Positions 45,093 to 54,316 of a stretch of DNA of 64,000 bases are shown here, piece by piece. The DNA comes from Eubacterium sp. (lineage in GTDB: Bacteria; Bacillota; Clostridia; Lachnospirales; Lachnospiraceae), in contig JAFRNE010000020.1 in NCBI GenBank assembly GCA_017430325.1, positions 1 through 64,000 on the forward strand, written 5' to 3'. How positions within the stretch are numbered: the stretch's first letter is position 1; every line of letters begins with the position of its first letter. Position numbers and translations under genes: made by a program. Below the pieces are notes generated by a model. The model was not told the DNA's origin. It did no database searches and was given only the letters and a program-made list of their open reading frames with translations.

Positions 45093-45125
45093 AATATAGC
45101 TCAATATAGGCAACAAAAGCGCAAC
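45093..45125 (-). promoter_or_regulatory. Promoter box of the 56/95/791-aa operon (GTTGC direct repeat)
   Basis: GTTGC-GCTTTT-GTTGC (45110-45125), 11 bp, TATATT (45093-45098) on the minus strand. It is identical in spacing to the boxes at 22653 and 27998. Confidence 0.65.
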
Positions 45126-45156
45126 AAATAGGCCACGGGATTGCATCTGCGAAGCA

Positions 45157-45187
45157 AGAAAAAAGCAGGTGGCGTTTAGCCACCTGC
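45157..45187 (-). terminator. Terminator of glgP
   Basis: GCAGGTGGC (45179-45187 in the transcript) pairs perfectly with GCCACCTGC (45165-45173) over a 5-nt loop and is followed by TTTTTTCTT. Confidence 0.9.
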
Positions 45188-45214
45188 GGTAGGGGAAGGG
45201 ATATATTTACAAAA

Positions 45215-47506
45215 TTAAGCTATTTTCTTTTCCACTTCATCTTCTGTCTCTTCCAGATCGAGCTTCCAGATGTCCTTGTTGTACTGGTCGATTGTTCTGT
45301 CTGATGAGAAGAATCCTGCCTTAGCGATATTTACAAGCATCTTCTTAGCCCATGCTGCACGATCTTCATAGTCGCTGTATGCCTTTTCTCTTGCAGTCTT
45401 GTAAGCCTCAAAGTCAGGGAAAGTCATGAACCAGTCCTTGTTGATAAGCTCGCCGTAAAGTCTTCTGAGGTTCTCCTCACAGCCAACTGCAAGCATTGTG
45501 TCGCTTACGATGAAATCAATCGCACGCTTGATTGATGCATTTCCTTCATAATATGATCTTGCAGAGTAATCACCTCTTGCGTAACGTGCGATTACATCAT
45601 CTGAAGACTCACCGAAGGTGTAGATGTTATCTTCGCCAACAAGCTCACAGATCTCAACATTTGCGCCATCCATTGTACCAAGAGTAACAGCACCGTTAAG
45701 CATGAACTTCATATTTCCGGTTCCGGAAGCTTCCTTAGAAGCAAGCGAAATCTGCTCCGAAATGTCGCAGGAAGGGATGAGTTTCTCAGCAAGTGTAACG
45801 TTATAGTTCTCAACCATAACTACGCTGAGGTACGGAGAAACTTCCGGATCAGCTGCGATGATCTGCTGCATACAGAGGATCAGATGAATGATATCTTTGG
45901 CGATAGTATATGCAGGCGCAGCCTTCGCACCGAAAAATACAGTTATAGGCATAGACGGTTTTAATCCCGCCTTTATTTCAAAATATTTGTCAATTACATA
46001 GAGCATATTGAGCTGCTGACGCTTGTACTCATGAAGTCTCTTAACCTGGATGTCGAAGATAGATGCAGGATTTACAACAAGTCCCTGTGTCTCCTTAAGG
46101 TACTGAGCAAGCATAGCCTTCTTCTCGTCCTTAACTGTGAGGATCTTTCCAAGAACAAGCTCATCATCCTTATATGCAAGAAGCTTCTCAAGCTCTGAAG
46201 CATCCTTCTTCCAGCCTTCACCGATCAGCTCTGTGATCAGCTCTGAAAGCTCAGGATTGCATGACATGAGCCAGCGACGGAAGGTGATACCGTTTGTCTT
46301 ATTGTTGAATTTCTCAGGATAAAGCTTGTAGAAGTTGTTCAGCTCTTCGTTCTTCAGTATTTCTGTATGAAGGTAAGCAACACCGTTTACGCTGTAGCCG
46401 TAGTGGATGTCCATATGAGCCATATGTACAAGACCGTCCTTGATGATGTATGTGCTCTCATCCTCAACAGTCTTCTTTATGCGGTTGTCAAGCTCGCGGA
46501 TGATAGGCATAAGCTGTGGAACAGCCTTCTCAAGGAAATGGATAGGCCACTTCTCAAGAGCCTCAGCGAGGATCGTGTGATTTGTGTATGCGCAAACCTT
46601 AGAAACGATGTCGATCGCCTCGTCAATAAGGATGCCTCTCTCCTGAAGCTGACGGATGAGCTCAGGAATAACCATTGAAGGATGTGTATCATTGATCTGA
46701 ACTGCTACGTAATCAGCAAGGTCATGAAGGTTGCTTCCGCGCATAACAGCCTCATCAAGGATAAGATAAGCTGCATTTGCTACCATGAAATACTGCTGAT
46801 ATACACGAAGAATCCTACCCTTGTCATCAGAATCATCAGGATAAAGGAACAGTGTAAGGTTCTTTCTGATGTCGTCCTTATCGAAATCAATTGTCTCACC
46901 AACGATGCTCTCATCTACGCTTTCGATGTCGAACAGGTGAAGCTTTGTTGTACGGTTCTCATAACCAAGAACGTCGATGTCATAGAGACGTGACTGAACG
47001 TCAAAGCCGCCGAAATGTATTGTATAAGAAGTCTCTGTTCTGTTAAGCCAACTGTTCTCTGTGATCCATGGGTTTGGAGTCTCTCTCTGAAGATTGTTGT
47101 CAAATACCTGCTTAAACAGACCGTAGTGATAATTAAGTCCAACTCCGTCGCCGTTAAGGCCGAGTGTTGCGATCGAATCAAGGAAGCATGCTGCAAGTCT
47201 TCCGAGACCACCGTTACCGAGTGATGGCTCAAGCTCAAGCTCTTCGAGCTCTGCAAGTGACTTACCTTCCTTTTCAAGAAGTTCCTTTACTTCATCATAT
47301 ATCTTAAGGTTGATAAGGTTGTTTGAGAGAAGCTTACCGATCAGGAACTCTGCTGAGATATAGTAGAGCTTCTTCTTTCCCTCATTTGATTCCTTAGCCT
47401 TTGCCTGATCCTTTACGAGATTGAGGAGCGCGATGTAAAGTTCCTCATTTGTACTATCCTTGATAGTGTTCTGAAGTTTTGCTTCAAGTGTTTCCTTAAG
47501 TGACAT
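45215..47506 (-). CDS. glgP: Glycogen/maltodextrin phosphorylase
   Basis: PLP enzyme that releases glucose-1-phosphate from alpha-1,4-glucans. 763 residues. Visible motifs: [19 protein letters not shown] near residue 92, [12 protein letters not shown], the KRLHEYKRQ segment, and the PLP-lysine region [20 protein letters not shown] with KFMLNG, followed by [16 protein letters not shown] precedes the ATG. It is a single gene with its own terminator. Together with the GH13 enzyme at 13222 it would mobilise storage or imported glucans. Confidence 0.95.
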   Translation of the reverse strand: MSLKETLEAKLQNTIKDSTNEELYIALLNLVKDQAKAKESNEGKKKLYYISAEFLIGKLLSNNLINLKIYDEVKELLEKEGKSLAELEELELEPSLGNGGLGRLAACFLDSIATLGLNGDGVGLNYHYGLFKQVFDNNLQRETPNPWITENSWLNRTETSYTIHFGGFDVQSRLYDIDVLGYENRTTKLHLFDIESVDESIVGETIDFDKDDIRKNLTLFLYPDDSDDKGRILRVYQQYFMVANAAYLILDEAVMRGSNLHDLADYVAVQINDTHPSMVIPELIRQLQERGILIDEAIDIVSKVCAYTNHTILAEALEKWPIHFLEKAVPQLMPIIRELDNRIKKTVEDESTYIIKDGLVHMAHMDIHYGYSVNGVAYLHTEILKNEELNNFYKLYPEKFNNKTNGITFRRWLMSCNPELSELITELIGEGWKKDASELEKLLAYKDDELVLGKILTVKDEKKAMLAQYLKETQGLVVNPASIFDIQVKRLHEYKRQQLNMLYVIDKYFEIKAGLKPSMPITVFFGAKAAPAYTIAKDIIHLILCMQQIIAADPEVSPYLSVVMVENYNVTLAEKLIPSCDISEQISLASKEASGTGNMKFMLNGAVTLGTMDGANVEICELVGEDNIYTFGESSDDVIARYARGDYSARSYYEGNASIKRAIDFIVSDTMLAVGCEENLRRLYGELINKDWFMTFPDFEAYKTAREKAYSDYEDRAAWAKKMLVNIAKAGFFSSDRTIDQYNKDIWKLDLEETEDEVEKKIA

Positions 47507-47554
47507 TTTTGTTTCCTCCCGATTTCTCTCTTTTGAATTACTATAATGTTTTAT

Positions 47555-47660
47555 GTTTTTCGCGAGCGCTTCAGCGCCTCATTAGTTTCGTTTTTCATCA
47601 GTCGGCACCTGCGCACCACCTTAGTTTTGTTTCGGTCGATGCCGAAGCACCGCCTTACAT
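47555..47660. repeat. Imperfect direct repeat in the glgP-araC gap
   Basis: Two diverged units of about 40 bp, each with CC-x-TTAGTTT-x-GTTT followed by GTCG/TCGATG and CACC, lie upstream of glgP. The 470-bp gap also holds the hairpins at 47858-47920; otherwise I see nothing coding in it. Confidence 0.35.
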
Positions 47661-47857
47661 GCATAATATAACGCAGGGCACAAATTAAGTCTTGTTTTAT
47701 CAAACCATTTTTTAACACAATCCTATCCTTTTTTTACGAAACTTTTGGATTTTCCTTTGAAATATGCGATATCGAATGATATAATCCTCTTGTGTAGCCA
47801 TGGGATTGCGCGAGCACAGCGAGTGAGGGCCCCGTGGTCCGAACGCAGTGAGGATAC

Positions 47858-47920
47858 GGCGTGTGTAACACGCCCACGGATGTGAAACATCCGTGCAGGA
47901 TTATGCTATGCATAATCCTG
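47858..47920. repeat. Three consecutive perfect hairpins
   Basis: GGCGTG/CACGCC (47858-47874), ACGGATG/CATCCGT (47876-47894) and CAGGATTATGC/GCATAATCCTG (47896-47920) follow each other without gap, 56 bp before the AraC gene. They resemble the array at 38555-38647 in organisation and in one arm (ATTATGC/GCATAAT). Confidence 0.7.
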
Positions 47921-47976
47921 GTACACATGGATAAGATAGTTACATTTGTTTCACTATATTTTCAGGGAGAAACCGC

Positions 47977-48867
47977 ATGAATATAACACAATACGAGAAT
48001 TATCAGGAGAAAAAGACTCACGGTGAGATCAACTTTCCGTTTGTTACATATATTTGTACAATACCGCTCGATTTCAAGACCGTGCCTCTGCACTGGCACG
48101 AGGAGATGGAGATCATTTATATAAAGAAGGGCACCGGCTGCATCTCGGTGAATCTGAACGAGTTCAGCGTGGCGGAGGGTTCTGTCATCATCGTTCTGCC
48201 GGGCCAGCTGCATTCGATCTACACCTCCGACGACACCGAGCGTATGGAATACGAAAATATCATATTTAACCCCGGCATCCTTCTGTCCAAGCAGGCCGAC
48301 ACCTGCTCCAAGGACTATCTATTGCCGCTCTTCTCGGGGGACATCTCTGTTCCGGTGCATTTTCACTCAGGCGTCCCACATTATAAGGAGATTGCGGAAA
48401 TACTGGACAACTGCGACCGTGCCGGCGAACAGAAGCCTTACGGTGAAGCCCTGTATCTGAAGGCCCAGCTCTTCATGTTGCTCTTCGTCTTAGAAAACAA
48501 ATGCCAGCTCAGCGAGCCGGCAATCAAAAGTATGAAGTCTCTGGAGTCCATGAAGAACGTCATCAAATACGTCGAGCTCCACTACGCAGAGCATATAACA
48601 ATAGAGGACGCAGCAGAGATAGCTTCCTGCTCACCTTCTTATTTTATGAAGTGCTTCAAGAAGACCTTCCACTCGTCCTTCATCGATTATCTAAAAAATT
48701 ACCGCCTGACCATCGCAGCAAGAATGCTGACCCAGTCAGACGGAAGTGTTCTTGAGATATGTGAAAATGTAGGTTTCGACAACCTGTCTTACTTCATCCG
48801 AAGCTTCAAGGCAAAGTACGGCGTAACTCCGGGGAAATACAGCAGCGTACCAGACTTTGCGGAGTGA
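47977..48867 (+). CDS. AraC-family regulator with cupin sensor domain
   Basis: A 296-residue transcription factor. The N-terminal cupin (about 25-110: HWHEEMEIIYIKKGTG, VLPGQLHSI) probably senses a sugar or related ligand. The C-terminal double HTH (about 190-290: ITIEDAAEIASCSPSYFMKCFKK and SVLEICENVGFDNLSYFIRSFKAKYGVTP) is canonical. AGGGAG precedes the ATG. It has no target operon beside it in this window; the divergent neighbour is glgP. Confidence 0.92.
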   Translation: MNITQYENYQEKKTHGEINFPFVTYICTIPLDFKTVPLHWHEEMEIIYIKKGTGCISVNLNEFSVAEGSVIIVLPGQLHSIYTSDDTERMEYENIIFNPGILLSKQADTCSKDYLLPLFSGDISVPVHFHSGVPHYKEIAEILDNCDRAGEQKPYGEALYLKAQLFMLLFVLENKCQLSEPAIKSMKSLESMKNVIKYVELHYAEHITIEDAAEIASCSPSYFMKCFKKTFHSSFIDYLKNYRLTIAARMLTQSDGSVLEICENVGFDNLSYFIRSFKAKYGVTPGKYSSVPDFAE

Positions 48868-48965
48868 TCCCAGCTGCCATTTGTTAATTAAAACTCTCTG
48901 CTCATAATTATCCTGTCCTCTATACCGTCTCCAGACACATAATAAATGTATTAATTCCTATACGT

Positions 48966-49685
48966 TTATCGGCCGCCTCTGACCTTTCTGACATTACGGT
49001 TCATCATATGTCTGCCATAAAACCTGAAGGCCAGCTTCCTGATCAGCCCGATTTCCTGTCCATGCTCCTTCAGCAGCTCATCCGGGCTGTCATATACTCC
49101 GAAATCCTGATTGATCCCCTCGCTCTGGATGAAAGTATCATTTCGTTCAAAATCAATTACCGGATGCTTAAAATCCTTCACCGCTACGCCGTAGCCGCAA
49201 AATTCACCTGTACAGTTCCTGTTCGCCGCCTGCAGCCCGCGGAGATATTCCTTATCGATTATTATTCCCTCAAGATTATACCACTTATTTTCAAGGAGGA
49301 CTTCAACCCAGCTGTGAAATACGTTCTGCGGCGCCTTACGATACACAAATCCTGTCATAGCGCCCTTCTGAAGCTTCTTATCGATGGTAAAGCCGTGTAC
49401 CCTGCATGGAACACCGCACGCCCTGAGAATTGCCATAAAGAGCGTTCCCTTAGTGTTACACTGACCGTATCCATCCTTCAGAACCTTCGATGCAGGGATA
49501 TTATCATCTGTATTATATCCAAATCTGATCTCGTCTCTGACATAATTATATATAGACCTAACCCTCTCGTACTCCGGCATATCCTTCCAGCCTCTTACAC
49601 GTATCAAACTCCGGATTGAAGAGTTTGTATAATCAAGCATGTATGTTTCTTTTAAATACTTTTTTGATGAATTTGCAATCGCCAT
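48966..49685 (-). CDS. Transglutaminase-like domain protein
   Basis: A 239-residue cytoplasmic protein; the ATG at 49685 follows AGGAG. The papain-like transglutaminase core shows Cys in GYGQCNTKG, His in VFHSWVEVLL, and the third-position strand WYNLEG, where a Glu replaces the usual Asp region. The activity could be a protease, amidase or transglutaminase; the substrate is unknown. It stands alone between the AraC gene and the radical-SAM operon. Confidence 0.8.
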   Translation of the reverse strand: MAIANSSKKYLKETYMLDYTNSSIRSLIRVRGWKDMPEYERVRSIYNYVRDEIRFGYNTDDNIPASKVLKDGYGQCNTKGTLFMAILRACGVPCRVHGFTIDKKLQKGAMTGFVYRKAPQNVFHSWVEVLLENKWYNLEGIIIDKEYLRGLQAANRNCTGEFCGYGVAVKDFKHPVIDFERNDTFIQSEGINQDFGVYDSPDELLKEHGQEIGLIRKLAFRFYGRHMMNRNVRKVRGGR

Positions 49686-49824
49686 ATGCACTCCTATTCC
49701 AAAACTATATATGTTTATCTGTTCATGTGTGCATATTAACTCATGTATAAAATTTTGTCAATACGATTATTCTACAAATCATCCGCAGAGCATACAAGCA
49801 TTCTCTTTTTGAATAAGATCACCT

Positions 49825-50913
49825 TCAGCTTACGATCTTCTCCACCTGCTCGCGCTTTTCGAACAGGACGCATCCCCCTGCATGGTCCTCGAGCAGATAT
49901 CCGCCGTCTCTCAGTTCTCTGAACAGAGGAGAGTTGACCGCCTCTCTAAGTGACGTATCTTTAACGTTGATATCAGAATATGGCGAAAAAGGACAAGGCT
50001 CCGCTCCGCCGTGTGAATTGATGTGGAAGAAGCCACGGCCTGCCGCTATGCAGCCGCCCGAGCTTTTTTCATCACCCGGGAATGATACGAAGACGATCTC
50101 CTCCCTTTCACACCTGAGCCGTTCAATCCCGCTGTGAAGGTATTCCCTCTCCTTATCTCCCGGCGCAAGGTTGGCCGTTTCCTCGGTCACCGGTACATAT
50201 TCCACATAAATCACGAGCTTGCAGCCACGGTCCGCAAGCGAAGCAACAAACTCATCCGATGTCACTTCCTTTATATTCTCGGTTGTTACCGTAACCGACG
50301 CACCAAATATCAGTCCGCGCGACCTGCACGCATCCATATTTGCGATCAGCTTATCATAAACTCCCTCGCCTCGGCGGGAATCAGTCGTATCCTTACCGCC
50401 TTCGATGCTCATTACCGGAATCAGATTGCGGCACCTGTCAAAAAGGTCGAAATACCGCTGATCCATATATGTTCCGTTTGTAAATATCGGAAATACAATA
50501 TTTGTCATACGACCGGCAGCTTCTATCACACCTCTTCGGAGCATCGGCTCACCACCTGCCAGAAGGATGAAGCTCACGCCCAATTCATCAGCTTCTCTAA
50601 AGAGCCCGAGCCACTCCTCGTCACCAAGCTGCTCTTTCGGACTTCCGTCCGTCGTAGCATGACTGTTTCTTGAATAACAGCCGGCGCAGTGAAGGTTGCA
50701 GCTGCTGGTTATGCTGGCGATAAGAAATGGAGGAATATGCTCTCCGGCCTTCTCCATTGCCGCTCTCTTTCTTGATGCCTTCTTACTCGCCTTGGCAAAC
50801 CTCATCATGAAAGCACTCTCTTTAGGATTCCTGAACGTGGCCTTCAGAGCATCTGCGACGATCCTCTCCACGCCATTTGTCATATATGTCTGAATGTCAA
50901 ATTGTTCCTTCAT
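49825..50913 (-). CDS. Radical SAM protein
   Basis: A 362-residue protein; start at 50913 after AGGAG. The [4Fe-4S] motif C-N-L-H-C-A-G-C at about residue 67 is followed by the GGEPMLR SAM-binding strand. Cys residues in the C-terminal part (SGGCIAAGRG, AEPCPFSP, GGCVLFEK) suggest a SPASM-like extension with an auxiliary cluster. It is third in the TetR-flavodoxin-radical SAM operon. Substrate unknown; no precursor peptide gene is evident next to it. Confidence 0.85.
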   Translation of the reverse strand: MKEQFDIQTYMTNGVERIVADALKATFRNPKESAFMMRFAKASKKASRKRAAMEKAGEHIPPFLIASITSSCNLHCAGCYSRNSHATTDGSPKEQLGDEEWLGLFREADELGVSFILLAGGEPMLRRGVIEAAGRMTNIVFPIFTNGTYMDQRYFDLFDRCRNLIPVMSIEGGKDTTDSRRGEGVYDKLIANMDACRSRGLIFGASVTVTTENIKEVTSDEFVASLADRGCKLVIYVEYVPVTEETANLAPGDKEREYLHSGIERLRCEREEIVFVSFPGDEKSSGGCIAAGRGFFHINSHGGAEPCPFSPYSDINVKDTSLREAVNSPLFRELRDGGYLLEDHAGGCVLFEKREQVEKIVS

Positions 50914-50923
50914 TCCGTGTCTC

Positions 50924-51619
50924 CTATCTCCAAGGTCGTCCCTTCTCCAGCCAGCCGTTCTTCTCCCAATAAGCTTTTTCAGCTTCACCCGAGCCAAGAT
51001 TAGCCTTCTGGAGCATCCTCATCAACCCAAACATCGCTTTAGTTTTGAAGCCCGGCTTCACTCGCTTTTTCCTCAATACTTTATTTGCAAGTCTTGTGGT
51101 TGCCTTCTCGATCTTTGCTTTTTTCTTCTCCCTGACGCCATCCCAGTTCTTAGCCTGGACGTTCACGCCATAGGTCAGAGTGTACGGGACACCCCAGTAA
51201 AACATGGCAGTCTTTACGTCCTTAACCGCCTTCTTTGCACCGCTTCCCGCAGCAGTCGATACAACTACAGCCTTTTTACTAAACATGCATTTTCTCGGCT
51301 TGTGCGACATCCAATAATTAAAGGTCAGATCGATAAAGCTCTTCATAGGCGCAGACGCCCTCATACAGTAGGTCGGCGTCGTAAATACAAGTACATCTGC
51401 CGCCTCAACCGCTGTCATTATCCTGCTCTTCTCCTCAAAATACGGGCATTTTGTATCATCCTCTACACATGTAAAACATCCTGCGCAAAAATGATTCAGG
51501 TCCCTCGGCAGGAAGAATTCTACTATATCCTCCGGCCTGCCGATCTTTTCTGCCAGCATCTTTCCAACGTTATAGGTACTGCCCTTATGATTCTGTCCAT
51601 TTATCACAACTATCTTCAT
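50924..51619 (-). CDS. Flavodoxin-fold NAD(P)H-dependent oxidoreductase
   Basis: A 231-residue FMN-binding protein; the ATG at 51619 follows AAAGGAG. It starts MKIVVINGQNHKGSTYNVGKML (phosphate loop), has a Cys pair CAGCFTC with a further Cys after it, VFTTPTYCMRASAPMKSF for FMN contacts, and a basic C-terminus with GSGEAEKAYWEKNGWL. It lies 10 bp before the radical-SAM gene and 4 bp behind TetR. It could supply electrons to the radical-SAM protein. Confidence 0.85.
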   Translation of the reverse strand: MKIVVINGQNHKGSTYNVGKMLAEKIGRPEDIVEFFLPRDLNHFCAGCFTCVEDDTKCPYFEEKSRIMTAVEAADVLVFTTPTYCMRASAPMKSFIDLTFNYWMSHKPRKCMFSKKAVVVSTAAGSGAKKAVKDVKTAMFYWGVPYTLTYGVNVQAKNWDGVREKKKAKIEKATTRLANKVLRKKRVKPGFKTKAMFGLMRMLQKANLGSGEAEKAYWEKNGWLEKGRPWR

Positions 51620-51623
51620 ACGT

Positions 51624-52274
51624 TTACTCCTTTGCATAATCCGGCGAACCGGTGAATGTGTTTTCTCCCTTATACAATCTGCAGAACTGGCGGATATGCT
51701 TATCTAGCATCTGCAGCGCCTCTGCCTCTCTCTCCGGCTCCCTGTCGCACACCGTCATCAGCAGATATATCGGCGAAAAGAACTGCAACGCCATAGTATC
51801 CGCATCCTCACTTTTCATACATCCCTGCATGATGAGAAGGCTGAGTAGTCCGCTCTGGTATTTCAAAGGCTCGTTAAAATACTGATCTGAAAGCATCTTC
51901 GCAAGCTCCTTGTCAGAAAACTGCTCCAAAGTGAGCATCTTCCTGAATTTACATTCATATTCGTCATGAATAAAGAAGGAAAATAGCCCTATACCGATCT
52001 TAACAAGCTCATCATCAGAAATATTCTTGTAAACTTCAGAATCAATCTGAAAATCAGCGCCGTTAACATTCAGGTTGGCAGCTTCTTTATCATATCTATT
52101 TCGCATCTCCTGCAGAATAGCATCAAATATATCCTGTTTACTTTTGTAATGCTTATAAAGAGACGGCGCCTTGATCCCAACGCCCTCTGCGATCTGTCCA
52201 ACAAATACATTTCCATATCCTTTTTCTGAAAACAGCGTTAACGCCACATCAAGTATTTTTTTCTTAGTATCCAT
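51624..52274 (-). CDS. TetR/AcrR-family repressor
   Basis: A 216-residue repressor. The N-terminal HTH is clear (ILDVALTLFSEKGYGNVFVGQIAEGVGIKAPSLYKHYKSKQDIF, residues 5-48). The rest is a helical ligand domain. It is the first gene of its operon. The promoter carries two palindromes that sit in its spacer and just after its -10 (52314-52361), which strongly suggests self-repression. Confidence 0.92.
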   Translation of the reverse strand: MDTKKKILDVALTLFSEKGYGNVFVGQIAEGVGIKAPSLYKHYKSKQDIFDAILQEMRNRYDKEAANLNVNGADFQIDSEVYKNISDDELVKIGIGLFSFFIHDEYECKFRKMLTLEQFSDKELAKMLSDQYFNEPLKYQSGLLSLLIMQGCMKSEDADTMALQFFSPIYLLMTVCDREPEREAEALQMLDKHIRQFCRLYKGENTFTGSPDYAKE

Positions 52275-52313
52275 ACCCGCCTCCTATGGCTTATTCTTAT
52301 AAGTTGTCGTCTG

Positions 52314-52361
52314 GCTAATTTGAATTAGCTTTATTATAGGCTAATTTGAATTAGCCGTCAA
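52314..52361 (-). promoter_or_regulatory. TetR operon promoter with two operators
   Basis: TTGACG (52356-52361) and TATAAT (52333-52338) are 17 bp apart. The spacer contains the palindrome GCTAATTCAAATTAGC (52340-52355). An identical copy lies directly downstream of the -10 (52314-52329). A repressor bound there would block RNA polymerase. Confidence 0.85.
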
Positions 52362-52411
52362 GTAGGAATTTAAAAGGACCCGTAATGTGAATTTTTAACT
52401 TCTACCAATTT

Positions 52412-52443
52412 AAAAGAGCCCGCTGCCTTCCGGCAACAGGCCC
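52412..52443 (-). terminator. Terminator of the cupin gene
   Basis: GCCTGTTGCC and GGCAGCGGGC form a 10-bp stem with a GGAA loop, then TCTTTTA. It is about 85 bp after the cupin stop. The gap between them holds nothing that I recognise. Confidence 0.8.
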
Positions 52444-52527
52444 TAACCACTTACTATATTTATGCAGCATTCTTTACAGTATTAACACAACATTCTTCAC
52501 CATATTGGCACGGCACATTTTACTTTA

Positions 52528-52917
52528 CTAGCACAGCGCAGGCATAAACTTCGCGAATAAAAACAGTCCTTCCTCGCCCGCATGAACTTCGTGATGAACC
52601 TTAGTCGGCATAACCGAAATTACACCCGGCACATACTCTATCTTCTGTCCGTCATTTATGCATATTCCCTTGCCGGCGATAACCTCGTGCGTTTCCAGCT
52701 GCGGATCGTGGATATGATCAAGGATGCTCTTACCCGGTGCGATCCTTACCAGATGATAACTATATGCACCGCCTGTCTGCTTGGATGTAACTATGTGCTT
52801 TAACTCTACGCCCTCAAAGGTTGGGTGCTTAGACCACGGAACATCCTTAAACTGTACATTTCCTCCCGGCGCCTCAAATCTTCCTTCATTGAATGCTTCA
52901 AATACTTTGTTTTCCAT
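52528..52917 (-). CDS. Cupin-domain protein
   Basis: A 129-residue single-domain cupin. His residues of motif 1 (DHIHDPQLETHEV) and motif 2 (MPTKVHHEVHAGEEG) are in place, so metal binding is likely. The start at 52917 follows AAAGGA. It lies directly behind the broken AraC gene, which may once have controlled it. Substrate unknown. Confidence 0.8.
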   Translation of the reverse strand: MENKVFEAFNEGRFEAPGGNVQFKDVPWSKHPTFEGVELKHIVTSKQTGGAYSYHLVRIAPGKSILDHIHDPQLETHEVIAGKGICINDGQKIEYVPGVISVMPTKVHHEVHAGEEGLFLFAKFMPALC

Positions 52918-52963
52918 AACGATCATCCTTTCTTTTATTTGATAGGACGATCATATCAGAGTA

Positions 52964-53360
52964 TCAGTCTCCGGCATTGGATAAAATTGCGGAGTTGATG
53001 AATTCTTCCGGAGTTATTCCAACCTGCTTTTTAAATACCCTGTCCAGGTGGCTTTGATCGCAGAAGCCAACCATATGGGCAACATCCACTACTTTATATC
53101 CCTGCCGCAGGAGCTGCTGCGCCTTCCTTACCCTGCACTGCATCTGGAACTTGTGAGGCGTCAGGCTGCACAGAAAAGTATTCGCCCTCCGAACATTCAT
53201 ATTCCGTATCAGCTATGTGAATCTGTATTTTACCTTCCATGACAATCCCAAACACATAGTGCCCGGCATGCGTATGCGGCGGATACGCGATACTCACATG
53301 CTCCATACTCACCACTTCTATACCCGTCGATCTATCTTCTATAAACTGCAGTTTATCCAT
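52964..53360 (-). pseudogene. Broken AraC-family regulator
   Basis: An N-terminal cupin half (MDKLQFIEDRSTG to ECSEGEYF, from 53360) runs in one frame. The second HTH (SLTPHKFQMQCRVRKAQQLL to VGITPEEF, to 52964) runs in another. The first HTH and linker, about 100 residues or more, are missing, and the join is out of frame. An intact member would have about 280 residues. Confidence 0.75.
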
Positions 53361-53466
53361 CTAAAACTCTCCTCGTTACCTACTACAAGCTCTGTATAAT
53401 CGGTTCCAGCGTTCTAATCTGTCAATCAATTATTATGGGTAATTTACGGATTTGATTTACGGATCT

Positions 53467-53874
53467 CTAGTCACAAATATAGAATTCAAGAATGACGAAT
53501 TCATTTCCCTTTTGTAATAAGCGGCAGGTACTCCACAGATAACCATACGCAGCGTAAGAGCCGTCCGCCCACACATTATAGTATCCATCCGCGCTCTGCG
53601 CGATATTAACAAGTTTTGAGGTAATCTCATCCTCAAAATACCACTCCCGGCAAATTGCTTCCATATCTGCAGCCAACTCATCCACCTTTGTCAGCGTAAT
53701 ATTATCCTCCGCCCCTATAACCTTATTCTTAACAAGAATCTCTTTCAACGGCTTCTGATCTGACATATTCATCGGAACAGATTCACACCAAAGACTGAAA
53801 GTGATCTGACTTTCCGCGTACCCTGCTCTATTTGTTTCCTCTTCAATCGCCTTAAGCTCCGTAAACATCGACAT
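53467..53874 (-). CDS. Protein of unknown function (about 133-135 aa)
   Basis: A soluble, acidic protein of mixed alpha/beta character. It is not one that I recognise. Two ATGs six bases apart are possible starts; AAAGGAA fits the second (53868). It carries Trp/Tyr-rich stretches (GYYNVWADGSYAAYGYLWS). Its size and isolation would fit an immunity-type or stress protein, but nothing proves this. Confidence 0.5.
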   Translation of the reverse strand: MSMFTELKAIEEETNRAGYAESQITFSLWCESVPMNMSDQKPLKEILVKNKVIGAEDNITLTKVDELAADMEAICREWYFEDEITSKLVNIAQSADGYYNVWADGSYAAYGYLWSTCRLLQKGNEFVILEFYICD

Positions 53875-53916
53875 TTCCTTTTACCTCTAAAACGTACAAA
53901 CGGTCCCCTAAACGGT

Positions 53917-53950
53917 AAAAGAGCCTGCCGTTCTTGCGGCAAGCTCTTTT
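53917..53950. terminator. Bidirectional terminator-like hairpin
   Basis: AAAAGAGC-TGCCG and CGGCA-GCTCTTTT arms enclose a 6-nt loop, with A- and T-runs on both sides. It would stop minus-strand transcripts arriving from the 54-kb gap. Confidence 0.75.
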
Positions 53951-54264
53951 GGAGAAGGTATTTTGTTACTTATGGGGTGTAGCAAAAAACTATATAATGT
54001 ATTGGGGGGTTACAAGTGTTATTATATTCAAAACGTTACAAAAGTGTTCACAAAAAACCGTTTTTTTTAACCTTGTTTTTGTGCACTTTGCCGAATAGGG
54101 TATGTTATGTAAATAAAAAAGCCCTTTTTATTGTGCACATTGCGCATGCAAACGTCTCAGATTGGAAGATATGCACAAAAACACCTTAAAAAAACTTTTG
54201 ATTTTCGAGGCGTTTTGTGCAGTCTTCATAATTCCTTAATAATTTAAGTTCATGCCAAAATGAA
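53951..54264. other. Gene-poor gap with repeated TTTTGTGCA motifs
   Basis: The sequence TTGTGCA occurs four times in either direction (about 54077-54083, 54131-54137, 54172-54178, 54214-54220). The gap is framed by terminators at both ends, so an independent small transcript is possible. A 33-codon minus-strand frame (54128-54229) has AAGGAA before its ATG but a composition that does not convince. No other gene is visible. Confidence 0.4.
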
Positions 54265-54310
54265 ATATCCGGTCCATCATGAAAGCTTTTTTCAATGATG
54301 AACCGGATAT
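54265..54310 (-). terminator. Terminator-like hairpin after ftsH
   Basis: ATATCCGGT-CATCAT and ATGATG-ACCGGATAT arms form a long stem 7 bp after the ftsH stop. The 3' flank is only moderately T-rich. Confidence 0.7.
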
Positions 54311-54316
54311 ATACCA

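Noticed and set aside
15900..45130. A prophage or integrative element holding the giant genes
   Set aside because: No integrase, terminase, capsid or conjugation gene, no att-like direct repeats, and uvrB and the RtcB locus lie in between.
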